A stretch of 64,000 bases of DNA from Porticoccaceae bacterium (GTDB lineage: Bacteria; Pseudomonadota; Gammaproteobacteria; Pseudomonadales; Porticoccaceae): contig JAQWGK010000050.1 of NCBI GenBank assembly GCA_029238255.1, positions 124,001-188,000 of the forward strand. The letters are read 5' to 3'. Position 1 is the stretch's first letter. The number at the start of each line of letters is the position of its first letter. Below the pieces are notes generated by a model. The model was not told the origin of the DNA and did not search any database. It saw nothing but the letters and a program-made list of their open reading frames with translations. Below are positions 10,749 through 23,856 of the stretch, one piece after another. A program made the position numbers and the translations under genes.

Positions 10749-12617
10749 ATGCGTTACCCAGAATCTTTTGATGTGATCGTTGTTGGCGGTGGCCATGCTG
10801 GAACAGAAGCCTGTTTAGCGGCTGCGCGCATGGGCTGTCGCACCCTGCTGTTAACTCACAATATTGAGACCCTTGGACAGATGTCCTGTAATCCTGCCAT
10901 TGGTGGGATTGGTAAAAGCCATCTGGTCAAAGAAATTGATGCACTGGGTGGGGCTATGGCCGAGGCCACGGATCTCGGTGGTATTCAATTTAGGGTGCTT
11001 AATTCACGCAAAGGCCCGGCTGTTCGCGCAACTCGCGCTCAGGCTGACCGCATTCGCTACAAGGCAGCGATACTGTCTATTTTGGAAAACCAAGAGAATT
11101 TAACTATTTTTCAGCAGTCGGTTGATGACCTGGTTCTTGAGGGTGAAAGGGTCACCGGCGTTATTACCCAGATGGGACTTATTTTCTCGGCTAAAACTGT
11201 GGTGGTAACCGCTGGAACCTTTCTCGCTGGAAAAATCCATATTGGCATGCAGAACTACTCAGCGGGCCGCGCCGGTGATCCGCCATCAGTGAATTTATCC
11301 GAACGACTAAGATCGCTCCCGTTTAGGGTTGAGCGACTAAAAACCGGAACACCTCCGCGCATTGATGCCCGTTCAGTGGATTTCACCCACCTGCAGGAAC
11401 AGTGGGGCGATAAGCCTGAGCCGGTGATGTCTTATCTGGGCTCTGTCGAGCAGCATCCACAGCAAACTTGCTGTTGGATTACGTACACCAATAAAACGAC
11501 CCATGAAATTATTCATCAGGGGTTGGATCGCTCACCCCTTTACACCGGTGTTATCGATGGTGTGGGGCCTAGGTACTGCCCTTCTATTGAGGATAAGATT
11601 GTTCGCTTTGCCGACAAGGATCAGCATCAGGTCTTTATTGAGCCTGAGGGACTAAATACCTACGAACTCTATCCCAATGGAATTTCCACCAGCCTGCCTT
11701 TTGATGTGCAGCTTGATTTGGTGCGATCAATTCAGGGCTTTGAAAATGCCCATATCACCCGTCCCGGTTACGCGATTGAGTATGATTATTTTAATCCTCA
11801 GGATCTGAAGTACTCTCTTGAGACAAAGGCCGTAAGCGGGTTGTTTTTTGCCGGCCAGATCAATGGCACCACCGGTTACGAAGAAGCGGCAGCTCAGGGA
11901 TTACTGGCGGGCACTAATGCGGCCTTGCAGGTTCAGGATAAAGACAGCTGGTGCCCGGGGCGAGATACGGCCTACACCGGTGTTCTGGTTGATGATCTAA
12001 TCAGTATGGGAACTCAGGAACCCTACCGGATGTTTACCAGCCGTGCGGAATATAGATTATTACTTCGCGAAGATAACGCCGATATGCGTCTGACCGAAAA
12101 AGGCCGTGAACTGGGTTTGGTCAACGATGAGCGCTGGCGCCAGTTTAGTGAAAAGCGTGAAGCTATTGAGATCGAGCAGCAGCGCCTGAAAGATACCTGG
12201 GTGCAGCCTGGCAGCAGTGTTGCAGAACAGCTGTCTAACCATATTGAGAAAAAGCTCTCCCGCGAGTACTCGCTGTACGATTTACTTAAGCGCCCAGAGT
12301 TGGATTATAAAATTCTCGGTAGCCTCTACCCTGAACATAAAGTTGAGCAAAATATCGCTGAGCAGGTTGAGATCGATGCCAAGTACTCCGGTTATATCAA
12401 CCGACAGCAGGATGAAGTTGATCGCTTAAAGCGCCATGAAAAAACTCGCATCCCTGAGGGGTTTAATTATCAGGCGGTCAGCGGTTTATCCAACGAGATC
12501 AAGCAAAAGCTCAGTGAGGCAACACCCGAAACCCTGGCTCGGGCGAGCAGAATTCCCGGTGTTACACCCGCGGCCATCTCATTGTTAATTGTGCAGTTGA
12601 AAAAGCATGTCGCGTAA
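10749..12617 (+). CDS. mnmG: tRNA uridine-5-carboxymethylaminomethyl enzyme MnmG (GidA)
   Basis: FAD-dependent partner of MnmE in wobble-uridine modification. The 622 residues fit the family. The N-terminal FAD-binding motif is [20 protein letters not shown]. Conserved GidA segments include [30 protein letters not shown]-like [11 protein letters not shown] and [19 protein letters not shown]. It overlaps rsmG by 11 bp and heads the rightward mnmG-rsmG-parA-parB cluster. Confidence 0.98.
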   Translation: MRYPESFDVIVVGGGHAGTEACLAAARMGCRTLLLTHNIETLGQMSCNPAIGGIGKSHLVKEIDALGGAMAEATDLGGIQFRVLNSRKGPAVRATRAQADRIRYKAAILSILENQENLTIFQQSVDDLVLEGERVTGVITQMGLIFSAKTVVVTAGTFLAGKIHIGMQNYSAGRAGDPPSVNLSERLRSLPFRVERLKTGTPPRIDARSVDFTHLQEQWGDKPEPVMSYLGSVEQHPQQTCCWITYTNKTTHEIIHQGLDRSPLYTGVIDGVGPRYCPSIEDKIVRFADKDQHQVFIEPEGLNTYELYPNGISTSLPFDVQLDLVRSIQGFENAHITRPGYAIEYDYFNPQDLKYSLETKAVSGLFFAGQINGTTGYEEAAAQGLLAGTNAALQVQDKDSWCPGRDTAYTGVLVDDLISMGTQEPYRMFTSRAEYRLLLREDNADMRLTEKGRELGLVNDERWRQFSEKREAIEIEQQRLKDTWVQPGSSVAEQLSNHIEKKLSREYSLYDLLKRPELDYKILGSLYPEHKVEQNIAEQVEIDAKYSGYINRQQDEVDRLKRHEKTRIPEGFNYQAVSGLSNEIKQKLSEATPETLARASRIPGVTPAAISLLIVQLKKHVA

Positions 12618-13266
12618 TTTGAAATCTGAGCCTGCACTGCGTGCACAGCTCGAAAAAGGCATTGAAGACCTGGGTATTGAGTGCAGCGCTGATCAGGTTG
12701 AACTGTTACTTGATTATGTGGGTTTGCTGGTGACCTGGAATAACGCCTACAACCTGACCGCTATTCGCCAACCCGAGCGAATGATTGCGCTGCATATTCT
12801 GGATAGTCTGGCTATTCTGCCCTATGTTACTGGCGATCATTTGATCGATGTTGGCACCGGTCCCGGGTTGCCTGGCATACCGCTGGCCATTATGTGTCCA
12901 GAGAAAACCTTTAAGTTGCTCGACAGCAATGGCAAGAAAACACGATTCCTGTTTCATGCCCGCTGTCAGTTAAAACTGCAAAATCTGACTGAAGTGCAAT
13001 CCCGAGTCGAACAATTTATTCCTGAACAAACCTACGATACGGTATTGAGCCGAGCCTTTACCTCTGTGGCTGAAATGGTTGATAAGTGCAAACACCTTCT
13101 CAACGAGGAGGGGCGCTTTTTGGCGATGAAAGGAAAATTTCCTCAATCAGAGTTGAGCCTGCTGGAGAAAGACTATAAGGTCGATGTTTCCCATCGTTTG
13201 GTGGTACCAGATGTTGAGGGTGAGCGGCATCTGATTGAAATCAGCAAAGCTAAAATTACAGAATAA
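12607..13266 (+). CDS. rsmG: 16S rRNA (guanine527-N7)-methyltransferase RsmG
   Basis: Methylates G527 of 16S rRNA using S-adenosylmethionine. The protein is 219 residues. The SAM-binding motif [15 protein letters not shown] lies at about residues 81-95, and [11 protein letters not shown] is a typical family segment. The start codon lies inside the 3' end of mnmG. parA begins 20 bp after the stop. Confidence 0.97.
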   Translation: MSRNLKSEPALRAQLEKGIEDLGIECSADQVELLLDYVGLLVTWNNAYNLTAIRQPERMIALHILDSLAILPYVTGDHLIDVGTGPGLPGIPLAIMCPEKTFKLLDSNGKKTRFLFHARCQLKLQNLTEVQSRVEQFIPEQTYDTVLSRAFTSVAEMVDKCKHLLNEEGRFLAMKGKFPQSELSLLEKDYKVDVSHRLVVPDVEGERHLIEISKAKITE

Positions 13267-13286
13267 GCAAAAATAAGGTCAGAGCA

Positions 13287-14090
13287 TTGTCGCGAATTAT
13301 TTCAATAGCCAATCAGAAAGGCGGCGTAGGTAAAACTACCACCAGTGTAAATCTGGCCGCCTCTCTTGCCGCTTACAAGCAGCGAGTTCTGTTGATTGAT
13401 CTGGATCCTCAAGGCAATGCAACCATGGGTGCCGGCATTGATAAGCACCAGTGCAAAACCACGGTTTACGATGTTTTAACCGAAAAACAAGAGATAGAAA
13501 CGGTTATCGTCAGCTGTGACAAGGCTAAAATTCACCTGTTGCCCGCCAACGGTGATCTGGTCGCTGCCGAAGTTGAGTTGATGCAAGAGATCGGTCGTGA
13601 AACTCGACTGCGTCATGCTCTGCAGCGAGTCGACAGCGAATACGACTATGTAATTATTGACTGCCCTCCCTCGTTAAATATGCTCACCGTTAATGCGTTG
13701 GTGGCCAGTGATAGTGTGATAATTCCGATGCAGTGTGAGTACTACGCGCTCGAGGGACTGTCTGCACTCAACAACACCATTAAGCAGATTGCCAAGCTGA
13801 TTAATCCCAAGCTAAAAATCGAAGGTATTCTGCGCACCATGTACGATCCGCGCAGCAGCTTAACCAATGCGGTGTCTGCCCAGTTGCGCAAATATTTCGG
13901 CAATCGTGTTTACCGTGTCAGCATTCCGCGCAACGTGAGACTGGCGGAAGCCCCCAGTCACGGCCTGCCGGCGCTGATGTACGACAGAAATTCAAAAGGC
14001 TCAGTCGCTTATCTGGCACTGGCGGGAGAAATTATCCGCAAGGCAAAAGAGAAAAGTGAAGAGCAACAACAAGCAGATGCAGGACAATAA
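13287..14090 (+). CDS. parA: Chromosome partitioning ATPase ParA (Soj)
   Basis: Deviant Walker ATPase that, with ParB bound to parS, drives origin segregation. It uses a TTG start preceded by AAGG: TTG TCG CGA ATT gives MSRIISIANQKGGVGKTTTSVNLAA. The deviant Walker A KGGVGKTT begins near residue 11, DLDPQGNATMG follows, and Walker B is DYVIIDCPPSLN. The 267-residue length matches chromosomal Soj-type ParA, without the N-terminal HTH of plasmid forms. It is 3 bp from parB. Its target sites are likely those inside recF. Confidence 0.97.
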   Translation: MSRIISIANQKGGVGKTTTSVNLAASLAAYKQRVLLIDLDPQGNATMGAGIDKHQCKTTVYDVLTEKQEIETVIVSCDKAKIHLLPANGDLVAAEVELMQEIGRETRLRHALQRVDSEYDYVIIDCPPSLNMLTVNALVASDSVIIPMQCEYYALEGLSALNNTIKQIAKLINPKLKIEGILRTMYDPRSSLTNAVSAQLRKYFGNRVYRVSIPRNVRLAEAPSHGLPALMYDRNSKGSVAYLALAGEIIRKAKEKSEEQQQADAGQ

Positions 14091-14093
14091 TCG

Positions 14094-14978
14094 ATGAGTG
14101 CAAAACGACAGAGCCTCGGCAAAGGGTTGGACGCGTTACTGGGAATGGCTGATGAATCCAGTTTGGATGGTCAGAGCCCAGCGGCTAGCGAATCGAATGA
14201 GGGTCAGTTGCTCAATCTTGCTGTTGAGTTTTTGCAGCGCGGCAAGTATCAACCACGCCGTGATATTAATCCTGAAGCCCTCGAAGAGTTAGCCAGTTCA
14301 ATTCGTACTCAGGGTGTGATGCAGCCGTTGGTGGTTCGCAAAGTTGATCATGAAAAATACGAGATTATTGCCGGCGAACGCCGCTGGCGCGCTGCTCAGC
14401 AGGCCGGTCTGGATGTAGTTCCGGTTATTGTGCGTGAGGTTTCGGATGAAGCGGCCATTGCCATGGCGCTTATCGAAAATATTCAGCGCGAAGATTTAAA
14501 TGCTATGGAAGAAAGTCTGGCGCTGATTCGTCTACAGAAAGAGTTTCAGTTAACTCAGCAACAGGTCGCAGATGCGGTTGGTAAATCTCGCTCAGCAGTG
14601 ACCAACCTGATGCGCCTTGCCAGTTTAGAGCCTGAGGTTCAGCAATTGTTGGAGCGTGGCGACCTTGAACTTGGCCATGCGAAATGTCTCTTGGCTCTGG
14701 AAGGCGCCAAGCAAATTAACGCCGCCAGAACCGTTGCCAGTGTCAATATGACTGTCCGTCAAACAGAGGCGCTGGTGAAGAAACTTCAATCTGGCACTGC
14801 AGGAAAGTCCAGTTCTGATATTAATACCAGCCCGGATATCAAGCATCTGGAAGACCAGATATCGGAAAAAATAGGCGCGCCGGTGCAGATACAACACAGC
14901 GCCAAAGGGGCTGGCAGGTTGATTTTAAAATATAATAGCGTTGATGAGCTCGATGGTATTCTCGCCCATATAAAGTAA
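14094..14978 (+). CDS. parB: Chromosome partitioning protein ParB (Spo0J)
   Basis: parS-binding CTP-dependent clamp that spreads along DNA near the origin. The protein is 294 residues. The N-terminal tail AKRQSLGKGLDALLG is the ParA-interaction region. The GERRWRAAQQAG box is the CTP-binding motif. The HTH segment LTQQQVADAVGKSRSAVTNL recognises parS, and a C-terminal dimerisation domain follows. It is the last gene of the par cluster; the atp promoter lies about 60 bp downstream. Confidence 0.97.
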   Translation: MSAKRQSLGKGLDALLGMADESSLDGQSPAASESNEGQLLNLAVEFLQRGKYQPRRDINPEALEELASSIRTQGVMQPLVVRKVDHEKYEIIAGERRWRAAQQAGLDVVPVIVREVSDEAAIAMALIENIQREDLNAMEESLALIRLQKEFQLTQQQVADAVGKSRSAVTNLMRLASLEPEVQQLLERGDLELGHAKCLLALEGAKQINAARTVASVNMTVRQTEALVKKLQSGTAGKSSSDINTSPDIKHLEDQISEKIGAPVQIQHSAKGAGRLILKYNSVDELDGILAHIK

Positions 14979-15036
14979 TCGCCCAAAGGCTGTTTTCACG
15001 GCAAAAAAATTTCCACGATATACGTTGTTTCGCGTG

Positions 15037-15065
15037 TTGAATATCAACAGCACTATACCTATAAT
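15037..15065 (+). promoter_or_regulatory. Probable sigma-70 promoter of the atp operon
   Basis: TTGAAT at 15037-15042 and a perfect TATAAT at 15060-15065 are separated by the optimal 17 bp. They lie in the 152-bp gap between parB and atpI. Confidence 0.75.
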
Positions 15066-15130
15066 GCGCACCCGTCGGACACAGGCCACAAATTTGTCTG
15101 GCAGGGCCGGAGAAAAGGTGTCGACCACGT

Positions 15131-15502
15131 ATGACGACCATTTCATTACCACCAGTTAGAAGAGTAGCGCTTTACCAGCTAGCCTGTTTGCTGCCTGGCT
15201 GTGCAATCCTTTTACTCTGGAGTTCCGTGTTAGCTTACTCTGCATTGATCGGCGGATTGATTCAAATTTGCCCGCAGGCATGGTTTACACGGCAAGCGTT
15301 TAGATACGCCGGCGCAAGAAAAGTACAGTCCATTGTGCGAGCAATGTACTGGGGAGAGACGGGAAAGATTGTTTTAACCACCGTGTTATTTACAGTCAGC
15401 TTTATGATGATAAAGCCGCTTTATGTGAGTGCCCTGTTCGCCTCCTTTGTAACAATGATTTTGGTGCAGTATCTGACAGTAATCATATTACTGAAACATT
15501 GA
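15131..15502 (+). CDS. atpI: ATP synthase subunit I
   Basis: Small accessory membrane protein of the F1Fo operon, implicated in c-ring assembly. The 123 residues contain about four hydrophobic segments, such as LACLLPGCAILLLWSSVLAYSALIGG and TVLFTVSFMMI. The family is poorly conserved; the call rests on position at the head of the operon, size, topology and the pattern ALIGGLIQICPQAWFTRQAFRYAGA. It is followed 40 bp later by atpB. Confidence 0.88.
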   Translation: MTTISLPPVRRVALYQLACLLPGCAILLLWSSVLAYSALIGGLIQICPQAWFTRQAFRYAGARKVQSIVRAMYWGETGKIVLTTVLFTVSFMMIKPLYVSALFASFVTMILVQYLTVIILLKH

Positions 15503-15539
15503 TACGGCATAAGTTAACGACCTAACTAGTTGAGAGTGA

Positions 15540-16610
<1,071 letters not shown>

Positions 16611-16637
16611 ATTTTTTATTAATTTTTAAATGACTGA

Positions 16638-16892
<255 letters not shown>

Positions 16893-16953
16893 CAACAACG
16901 GTTAAAAGAATTTTAGCTAGAAATATTAATCCACTCTTTAATGAGGTAATGGC

Positions 16954-17424
16954 GTGAATATTAATCTAACGCTTTTTGGTCAAATGGTGACCTTTGCATT
17001 CTTCGTGTGGTTTTGCATGAAGTTTGTATGGCCAGTGATCATTGAATCAATGGAAGAGCGACAGAAGAAAATCGCCGATGGTCTTGATGCGGCTGATCGT
17101 GCACTGCGTGATCTTGAACTGGCTCAGAACAAAGCGACTGACCAGATGAAAGATGCGAAGCAGGAAGCGGCCGGCATTATTGATCAGGCCAGCAAGCGCG
17201 CAGGTCAGATTGTTGACGAAGCGAAAAATCAAGCTCGAGTTGAAGGCGACCGCTTAAAAGTAGCCGCTGAAGCTGAGATTGAACAGGAAATTAATCGTGC
17301 AAAAGAAGAGTTGCGTGCCTCTGTGGCAGGTCTGGCTCTAGCTGGTGCCGAGAAAGTTCTTGAAGCTTCTATCGACGAAAAGGCCAACCGCAAGTTGGTT
17401 GACAATTTAGCAGCGCAGCTTTAA
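16954..17424 (+). CDS. atpF: ATP synthase Fo subunit b
   Basis: Peripheral stalk subunit linking Fo to F1. The 156 residues match the E. coli length: one N-terminal membrane helix ([21 protein letters not shown]), then a long Glu/Lys/Ala-rich coiled coil. It starts with GTG at 16954, preceded by ATGAGG. Gene order atpE-atpF-atpH is standard. Confidence 0.97.
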   Translation: MNINLTLFGQMVTFAFFVWFCMKFVWPVIIESMEERQKKIADGLDAADRALRDLELAQNKATDQMKDAKQEAAGIIDQASKRAGQIVDEAKNQARVEGDRLKVAAEAEIEQEINRAKEELRASVAGLALAGAEKVLEASIDEKANRKLVDNLAAQL

Positions 17425-17436
17425 CCGAGGTTAATC

Positions 17437-17973
17437 ATGGCAGAATTGAGCACATTAGCCCGACCCTATGCCAGGGCAGCGTTTGAATACGCTGCTCAGG
17501 CGGGTGAGTTGCAAAGCTGGTCAGACAGCTTATCTACAGCCGGAACTGTTGCACAACAGCCGAGTGTCGTTAAGTTGTTGAGTTCGCCCAGCTTCACTGC
17601 ACAACAGCAGGCAACTGCGTTGATAGAAATTTGTGGTGATGCGCTCGACGAACGTGGTCAGAACTTTTTGACCGTTCTGTCTGAGAATCACAGGTTGCAA
17701 CTGCTACCTGAGATTTCTCTTCAGTTTGATATTTTAAAAGCCAACCGTGAAAAAGCGGTTGATGTCGAACTGGTTGCAGCACATGAGTTGGATGCTGAAC
17801 TTCAGCAGAAACTCAGTGATGCATTGAGCGCAAAGCTAGAACGTAAAGTAAACATGCAGGTTAGTTTAGATAAGAGCCTGCTGGGTGGTGCGGTAATACG
17901 TGCCGAAGACACCGTTATTGAAGGGTCTATTCGTGGCCGTTTGGCCAAACTCGCTGAGTCATTACACTCCTAA
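17437..17973 (+). CDS. atpH: ATP synthase F1 subunit delta
   Basis: Caps the F1 hexamer and joins it to subunit b. The 178 residues show the family beginning LARPYARAAFEYA and the conserved C-terminal region LLGGAVIRAEDTVIEGSIRGRLAKLAESL. It lies 12 bp after atpF and 17 bp before atpA. Confidence 0.97.
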   Translation: MAELSTLARPYARAAFEYAAQAGELQSWSDSLSTAGTVAQQPSVVKLLSSPSFTAQQQATALIEICGDALDERGQNFLTVLSENHRLQLLPEISLQFDILKANREKAVDVELVAAHELDAELQQKLSDALSAKLERKVNMQVSLDKSLLGGAVIRAEDTVIEGSIRGRLAKLAESLHS

Positions 17974-17990
17974 GGATTTGAGGCCTAAGC

Positions 17991-19535
17991 ATGCAGCAAC
18001 TGAATCCATCAGAAATTAGCGAAATTATTAAGGGTCGTATCGACAACCTTAATGTTTCGTCAGAAGCCCAAAATGAGGGCACCATTGTATCCGTATCCGA
18101 CGGTATCATTCGTATTCACGGTCTAGCTGACGTGATGTACGGTGAAATGATCGAGTTCGACGGCGGTGTTTACGGTATGGCACTTAACCTCGAGCGCGAT
18201 TCAGTTGGCGCCGTGGTATTGGGTGACTACCAAACATTGGCAGAGGGCCAGAAAGCCCGCTGCACCGGTCGAGTTCTCGAAGTACCTGTAGGTCCTGAAC
18301 TTGAAGGTCGCGTTGTCGACGCACTGGGTAACCCTATCGACGGCAAAGGTCCAATCAATGCCGCGATCACCGATCCGCTTGAAAAAGTAGCCCCTGGTGT
18401 AATTGATCGTCAGTCAGTAGATCAGCCAGTACAGATCGGTCTTAAAGCAATTGACGCCATGGTGCCGATTGGTCGTGGTCAGCGTGAGCTGGTTATTGGC
18501 GATCGCCAGATTGGTAAGTCAGCAATTGCCGTTGATGCAATCATTAACCAGAAAGGTTCTGGTATTAAATGTATCTATGTGGCGATTGGCCAGAAAGCTT
18601 CTTCTGTAGCTGCGGTAGTTCGCAAGCTCGAAGAGCACGGCGCCATGGAACACACTATCGTGGTTGCGGCTACCGCCTCTGATCCTGCAGCTATGCAGTA
18701 TCTGGCACCCTTTGCTGGTTGCACCATGGGTGAGTACTACCGTGACCGCGGACAAGACGCACTGATTATCTATGATGACCTGACCAAGCAAGCTTGGGCA
18801 TACCGTCAAATCTCGCTGCTATTGAAGCGTCCTCCAGGCCGTGAAGCCTACCCTGGTGATGTATTCTATTTGCACTCCCGTCTACTTGAGCGTGCTGCTC
18901 GTGTAAATGCGGATTACGTTGAGAAGTTCACCAACGGTGAAGTAAAAGGCCAAACCGGTTCATTGACTGCACTGCCAGTGATTGAAACTCAGGCTGGTGA
19001 CGTATCTGCATTCGTACCTACTAACGTGATTTCGATTACCGATGGTCAGATCTTCCTTGAAGCTGACATGTTTAACGCCGGCGTACGTCCAGCGATGAAC
19101 GCAGGTGTATCTGTATCTCGAGTTGGTGGTGCTGCACAGACCAAGATCATTAAGAAACTGTCTGGTGGTATTCGTACTGCACTGGCTCAGTATCGTGAAC
19201 TGGCAGCATTCTCGCAGTTCGCTTCGGATCTGGATGATGCCACTAAGGCACAGCTTGATCACGGTGAGCGAGTGACCGAATTGATGAAGCAGAAGCAGTA
19301 CTCACCGCAGAGCATCGCGGAAATGGGTCTGATGATTTATGCAGCGGATAACGGCTTCTTGCAAGACGTTGAAGTGAACAAAATCGGTGATTTCGAAGCA
19401 TCCGTGCTCTCTTACATGAAAGCTGAGCACAGTGATCTGATGGATCAAATTAATCAGTCGGGCGATTACAACGACGATATAGCTGCAGGCTTTAAAGCTG
19501 CACTAGATAAGTTTGTTGCAACTCAAACCTGGTAA
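17991..19535 (+). CDS. atpA: ATP synthase F1 subunit alpha
   Basis: Non-catalytic nucleotide-binding subunit of F1. The 514 residues match the family. The P-loop GDRQIGKSA is at about residues 170-178. The sequence [14 protein letters not shown] and the arginine-finger region [18 protein letters not shown] are intact. Codon use is regular, as in the rest of the operon. Confidence 0.98.
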   Translation: MQQLNPSEISEIIKGRIDNLNVSSEAQNEGTIVSVSDGIIRIHGLADVMYGEMIEFDGGVYGMALNLERDSVGAVVLGDYQTLAEGQKARCTGRVLEVPVGPELEGRVVDALGNPIDGKGPINAAITDPLEKVAPGVIDRQSVDQPVQIGLKAIDAMVPIGRGQRELVIGDRQIGKSAIAVDAIINQKGSGIKCIYVAIGQKASSVAAVVRKLEEHGAMEHTIVVAATASDPAAMQYLAPFAGCTMGEYYRDRGQDALIIYDDLTKQAWAYRQISLLLKRPPGREAYPGDVFYLHSRLLERAARVNADYVEKFTNGEVKGQTGSLTALPVIETQAGDVSAFVPTNVISITDGQIFLEADMFNAGVRPAMNAGVSVSRVGGAAQTKIIKKLSGGIRTALAQYRELAAFSQFASDLDDATKAQLDHGERVTELMKQKQYSPQSIAEMGLMIYAADNGFLQDVEVNKIGDFEASVLSYMKAEHSDLMDQINQSGDYNDDIAAGFKAALDKFVATQTW

Positions 19536-19557
19536 GTCACTGAAGCAGGCATAAGAA

Positions 19558-20418
19558 ATGGCAATCGGAAAAGAAGTAAGAACCAAAATTGCTAGTATTG
19601 GCAGCACGCAAAAAATCACCAGAGCCATGGAAATGGTTGCTGCGAGTAAAATGCGTCGTGCCCAGGATCGAATGGCATTGGGGAAACCCTATGCCCTTCG
19701 CATCCGTGATGTGGTCAGCCATATCGCCAACGCAGTTTCCGAGTACAAGCATCAATATCTCGAACAGCGAGATATTAAGCGCGTAGGTTTTATCGTGATT
19801 TCAACAGACCGCGGTCTCTGCGGCGGCTTGAATATCAACCTGTTTAAAGAAGCTCTTAAATCAATGAAAGAGTTTTCTGATCAGGGTGTAGAGATCGATA
19901 TCTGCGCAGTTGGCAACAAAGCCGGCGGATTCTTTAACAGCGTAGGCGGCAATATTGTTGCAGCGGTTAAAGATGTTGGTGATGAGCCCAGTGCAAATGA
20001 CTTAATTGGTGGCGTAAAGGTAATGCTGGACGCCTATGACAAGGGTCGTATCGACCGGTTGTTAGTGGTCAACAATGTTTTTGTAAACACCATGACCCAG
20101 CAGCCAGCTGTTGAACAGCTGTTACCGTTAAAGCCGAGCACCGATGAAAAGCTGTCTCACCATTGGGATTATATCTATGAGCCCGATGCTAAGGATTTGC
20201 TAGATGGACTCTTGATTCGCTACATCGAATCTCAGGTTTATCAAGGCGTGGTAGAGAACAAAGCCTGTGAGCAAGCCGCGCGAATGCTCGCTATGAAGAA
20301 TGCCACCGACAATGCCGGTGAAATGATCGACGAATTGCAACTGCTTTATAACAAGGCTCGTCAGGCAGCGATTACCCAAGAGCTGTCAGAGATTGTTAGC
20401 GGCGCAGCCGCAGTATAA
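19558..20418 (+). CDS. atpG: ATP synthase F1 subunit gamma
   Basis: Central rotor shaft of F1. The protein is 286 residues. The N-terminal helix [28 protein letters not shown] and the C-terminal helix [35 protein letters not shown] pair as the coiled coil, and [11 protein letters not shown] is conserved. It begins 22 bp after atpA. Confidence 0.98.
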   Translation: MAIGKEVRTKIASIGSTQKITRAMEMVAASKMRRAQDRMALGKPYALRIRDVVSHIANAVSEYKHQYLEQRDIKRVGFIVISTDRGLCGGLNINLFKEALKSMKEFSDQGVEIDICAVGNKAGGFFNSVGGNIVAAVKDVGDEPSANDLIGGVKVMLDAYDKGRIDRLLVVNNVFVNTMTQQPAVEQLLPLKPSTDEKLSHHWDYIYEPDAKDLLDGLLIRYIESQVYQGVVENKACEQAARMLAMKNATDNAGEMIDELQLLYNKARQAAITQELSEIVSGAAAV

Positions 20419-21858
<1,440 letters not shown>

Positions 21859-21883
21859 TACCAGATAAGCAGGCGCTATAATT

Positions 21884-22309
21884 ATGGCTATGACAGTTCA
21901 TTGCGACATCGTAAGTGCAGACGAATCAATCTTTTCCGGATTGATTGAGATGGTGGTTGCCACAGGTTCTCTGGGAGAGCTTGGTGTAACCGCTGGTCAC
22001 GCCCCACTGCTCAGCGATCTTAAGCCCGGCCCAGTCAGGCTTATCAAGCAGAATGGTGAAGAAGAGATCTACTACCTCTCTGGTGGTTACCTGGAAGTAC
22101 AGCCAAATATGGTTTCCATACTGGCAGATACAGCAGTGCGTGCTGGTGATATCGACGAAGCTGCAGCAGCGGAAGCGATGAAAGATGCCGAGCAGGCAAT
22201 TGCCAATCAGAGCGGTGAGATCGAGTATTCGAAAGCAGCGGCAATGTTGGCAGAAGCATCTGCTCAGCTTAAAACCATTGCTCAGTTACGCAAGAAGCTC
22301 GGTGGCTAA
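21884..22309 (+). CDS. atpC: ATP synthase F1 subunit epsilon
   Basis: Rotor subunit and intrinsic inhibitor of ATP hydrolysis. The 141 residues comprise a beta-sandwich domain ([36 protein letters not shown]) and a C-terminal helical hairpin. It closes the atp operon and is followed 20 bp later by a strong terminator. Confidence 0.97.
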   Translation: MAMTVHCDIVSADESIFSGLIEMVVATGSLGELGVTAGHAPLLSDLKPGPVRLIKQNGEEEIYYLSGGYLEVQPNMVSILADTAVRAGDIDEAAAAEAMKDAEQAIANQSGEIEYSKAAAMLAEASAQLKTIAQLRKKLGG

Positions 22310-22329
22310 CAGCCACTTGAGTATAAAAG

Positions 22330-22361
22330 AAGGGTGGCTATGTATGCCGCCCTTTTTTTTT
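22330..22361 (+). terminator. Terminator of the atp operon
   Basis: The stem AAGGGTGGC-TATGTAT-GCCGCCCTT (22330-22354, one G-U pair) runs straight into a run of eight or more T. Confidence 0.9.
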
Positions 22362-22406
22362 CAGCTGAAAAAAGTTGTCCTCAAGATAGCTTGTACTGAC
22401 TACCTT

Positions 22407-22435
22407 TTGACAGTAACGTAAGCCTGAAAAATATT
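22407..22435 (+). promoter_or_regulatory. Possible promoter of glmU-glmS
   Basis: A perfect TTGACA at 22407-22412 is followed after 17 bp by AATATT, or ATATTA at 18 bp. The element lies between the atp terminator and glmU, so the glm genes likely have their own promoter. Confidence 0.5.
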
Positions 22436-22463
22436 AATAACCTGTAAACCGGACCCTAAATCG

Positions 22464-23828
22464 ATGAAAACGACTGATATTGTTATTCTTGCAGCCGGCA
22501 AGGGAACGCGAATGAAATCCCTACTGCCAAAAGTGCTGCATAAATTAGCCGGTAAACCCATGTTGGGCCATGTTTTGGATGCGGCCAGTGCCGTTGGTGA
22601 CTCGAAAAAAATTATTGTTACCGGGCATGGCGCTGAAGCCGTTCGAGCGATTTACAGTGATGATTCGATCAGCATGGTTGAACAGGCAGAACAGCTCGGC
22701 ACCGGCCACGCCGTCCATATGGCCCTGCCAGAACTGCGCAACAATTCAAAAGTAGTGATCCTGTACGGTGATGTGCCCTTAATTACTCCCGACACTATCA
22801 GCCAGATGCTCGCTGCAGTGGATGATAAAAGTATCGGACTGCTTACGATCCAGCTGAACAACCCTCAGGGTTATGGACGGATTATTCGCGATGCCGACGG
22901 CCAGATCGAAGCGATTGTTGAGCAAAAAGATGCCAACCCGGAGCAATTAAAAGTCGACGAAGTGAATACCGGTGTTATGTCATTAACCTCGGAACAGCTT
23001 GCCGAGTGGCTGCCATTAATTGGTAACAGCAATGCTCAGGGTGAGTACTATCTCACCGACCTGATCGCCATTGCCAGAAAAGCCGGCTGCAGCATTAATG
23101 GTATACAGCCGAGCTCGGTGGCTGAGGTTGAAGGCATTAATAATCGTCAGCAACTGGCAGCATTAGAGCGGGTATATCAGGCCCAACTAGCCGATGCCCT
23201 AATGGTCGCTGGCACTAGTCTGGCAGATCCAGCGCGTTTTGATCAGCGCGGAACCCTGCAGGCCGGCACCGATAACTTTATTGATGTGAACTGTATTTTT
23301 GAAGGGGATGTAAAAATTGGTTCAGGGGTGAGTATTGGACCCAACTGCCATATTACTAACAGCACCATCGGCGATGGCGTCGAGATAAAAGCCAATACAG
23401 TAATCGACCAATCTATTATTGGCGACCGCGCTGTTTTAGGACCCTTTGCGCGAATTCGCCCGGGAACCGAACTGGGTACAGATACCAAAGTCGGCAACTT
23501 TGTCGAGACTAAAAAAGCCATTGTTGGCAATGGCAGTAAAATTAATCATCTCAGTTACGTTGGCGATGCCGAGCTGGGTGAAAAAGTAAATGTAGGTGCA
23601 GGCACAATTACCTGTAACTACGATGGTGTGAATAAATATAAAACCAATATTGGCGATAACAGCTTTGTTGGATCGAACAGTACATTGGTTGCGCCCCTGA
23701 ATATAGGTGAGTGTGGCTTTGTCGCTGCAGGTTCCACCGTGACAGTTGAAGTACCAACAGACACGCTTGCCGTTGGCAGAACCAAACAGCGCAATATACA
23801 GGGCTGGAAACGCCCAATCAAAAAATAA
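22464..23828 (+). CDS. glmU: Bifunctional GlmU (uridylyltransferase / GlcN-1-P acetyltransferase)
   Basis: Makes UDP-N-acetylglucosamine in two steps for peptidoglycan and lipid A. The 454 residues cover the N-terminal nucleotidyltransferase ([25 protein letters not shown]) and a C-terminal left-handed beta helix with hexapeptide repeats. The acetyltransferase segment [29 protein letters not shown] is intact. It sits 28 bp upstream of glmS, which supplies the precursor pathway, a common pairing. Confidence 0.98.
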   Translation: MKTTDIVILAAGKGTRMKSLLPKVLHKLAGKPMLGHVLDAASAVGDSKKIIVTGHGAEAVRAIYSDDSISMVEQAEQLGTGHAVHMALPELRNNSKVVILYGDVPLITPDTISQMLAAVDDKSIGLLTIQLNNPQGYGRIIRDADGQIEAIVEQKDANPEQLKVDEVNTGVMSLTSEQLAEWLPLIGNSNAQGEYYLTDLIAIARKAGCSINGIQPSSVAEVEGINNRQQLAALERVYQAQLADALMVAGTSLADPARFDQRGTLQAGTDNFIDVNCIFEGDVKIGSGVSIGPNCHITNSTIGDGVEIKANTVIDQSIIGDRAVLGPFARIRPGTELGTDTKVGNFVETKKAIVGNGSKINHLSYVGDAELGEKVNVGAGTITCNYDGVNKYKTNIGDNSFVGSNSTLVAPLNIGECGFVAAGSTVTVEVPTDTLAVGRTKQRNIQGWKRPIKK

Positions 23829-23856
23829 AACGGACTTAATAACACGGACTAAGAAT

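Noticed and set aside
15015-15042. TGTTTCGCGTGTTGAA as a further parS site
   Set aside because: Too many mismatches to the 16-bp parS in the right arm; it overlaps the -35 of the atp promoter.
23829-23856. glmS ribozyme upstream of glmS
   Set aside because: Only 28 bp separate glmU and glmS, too little for the ribozyme, which is a Gram-positive feature.
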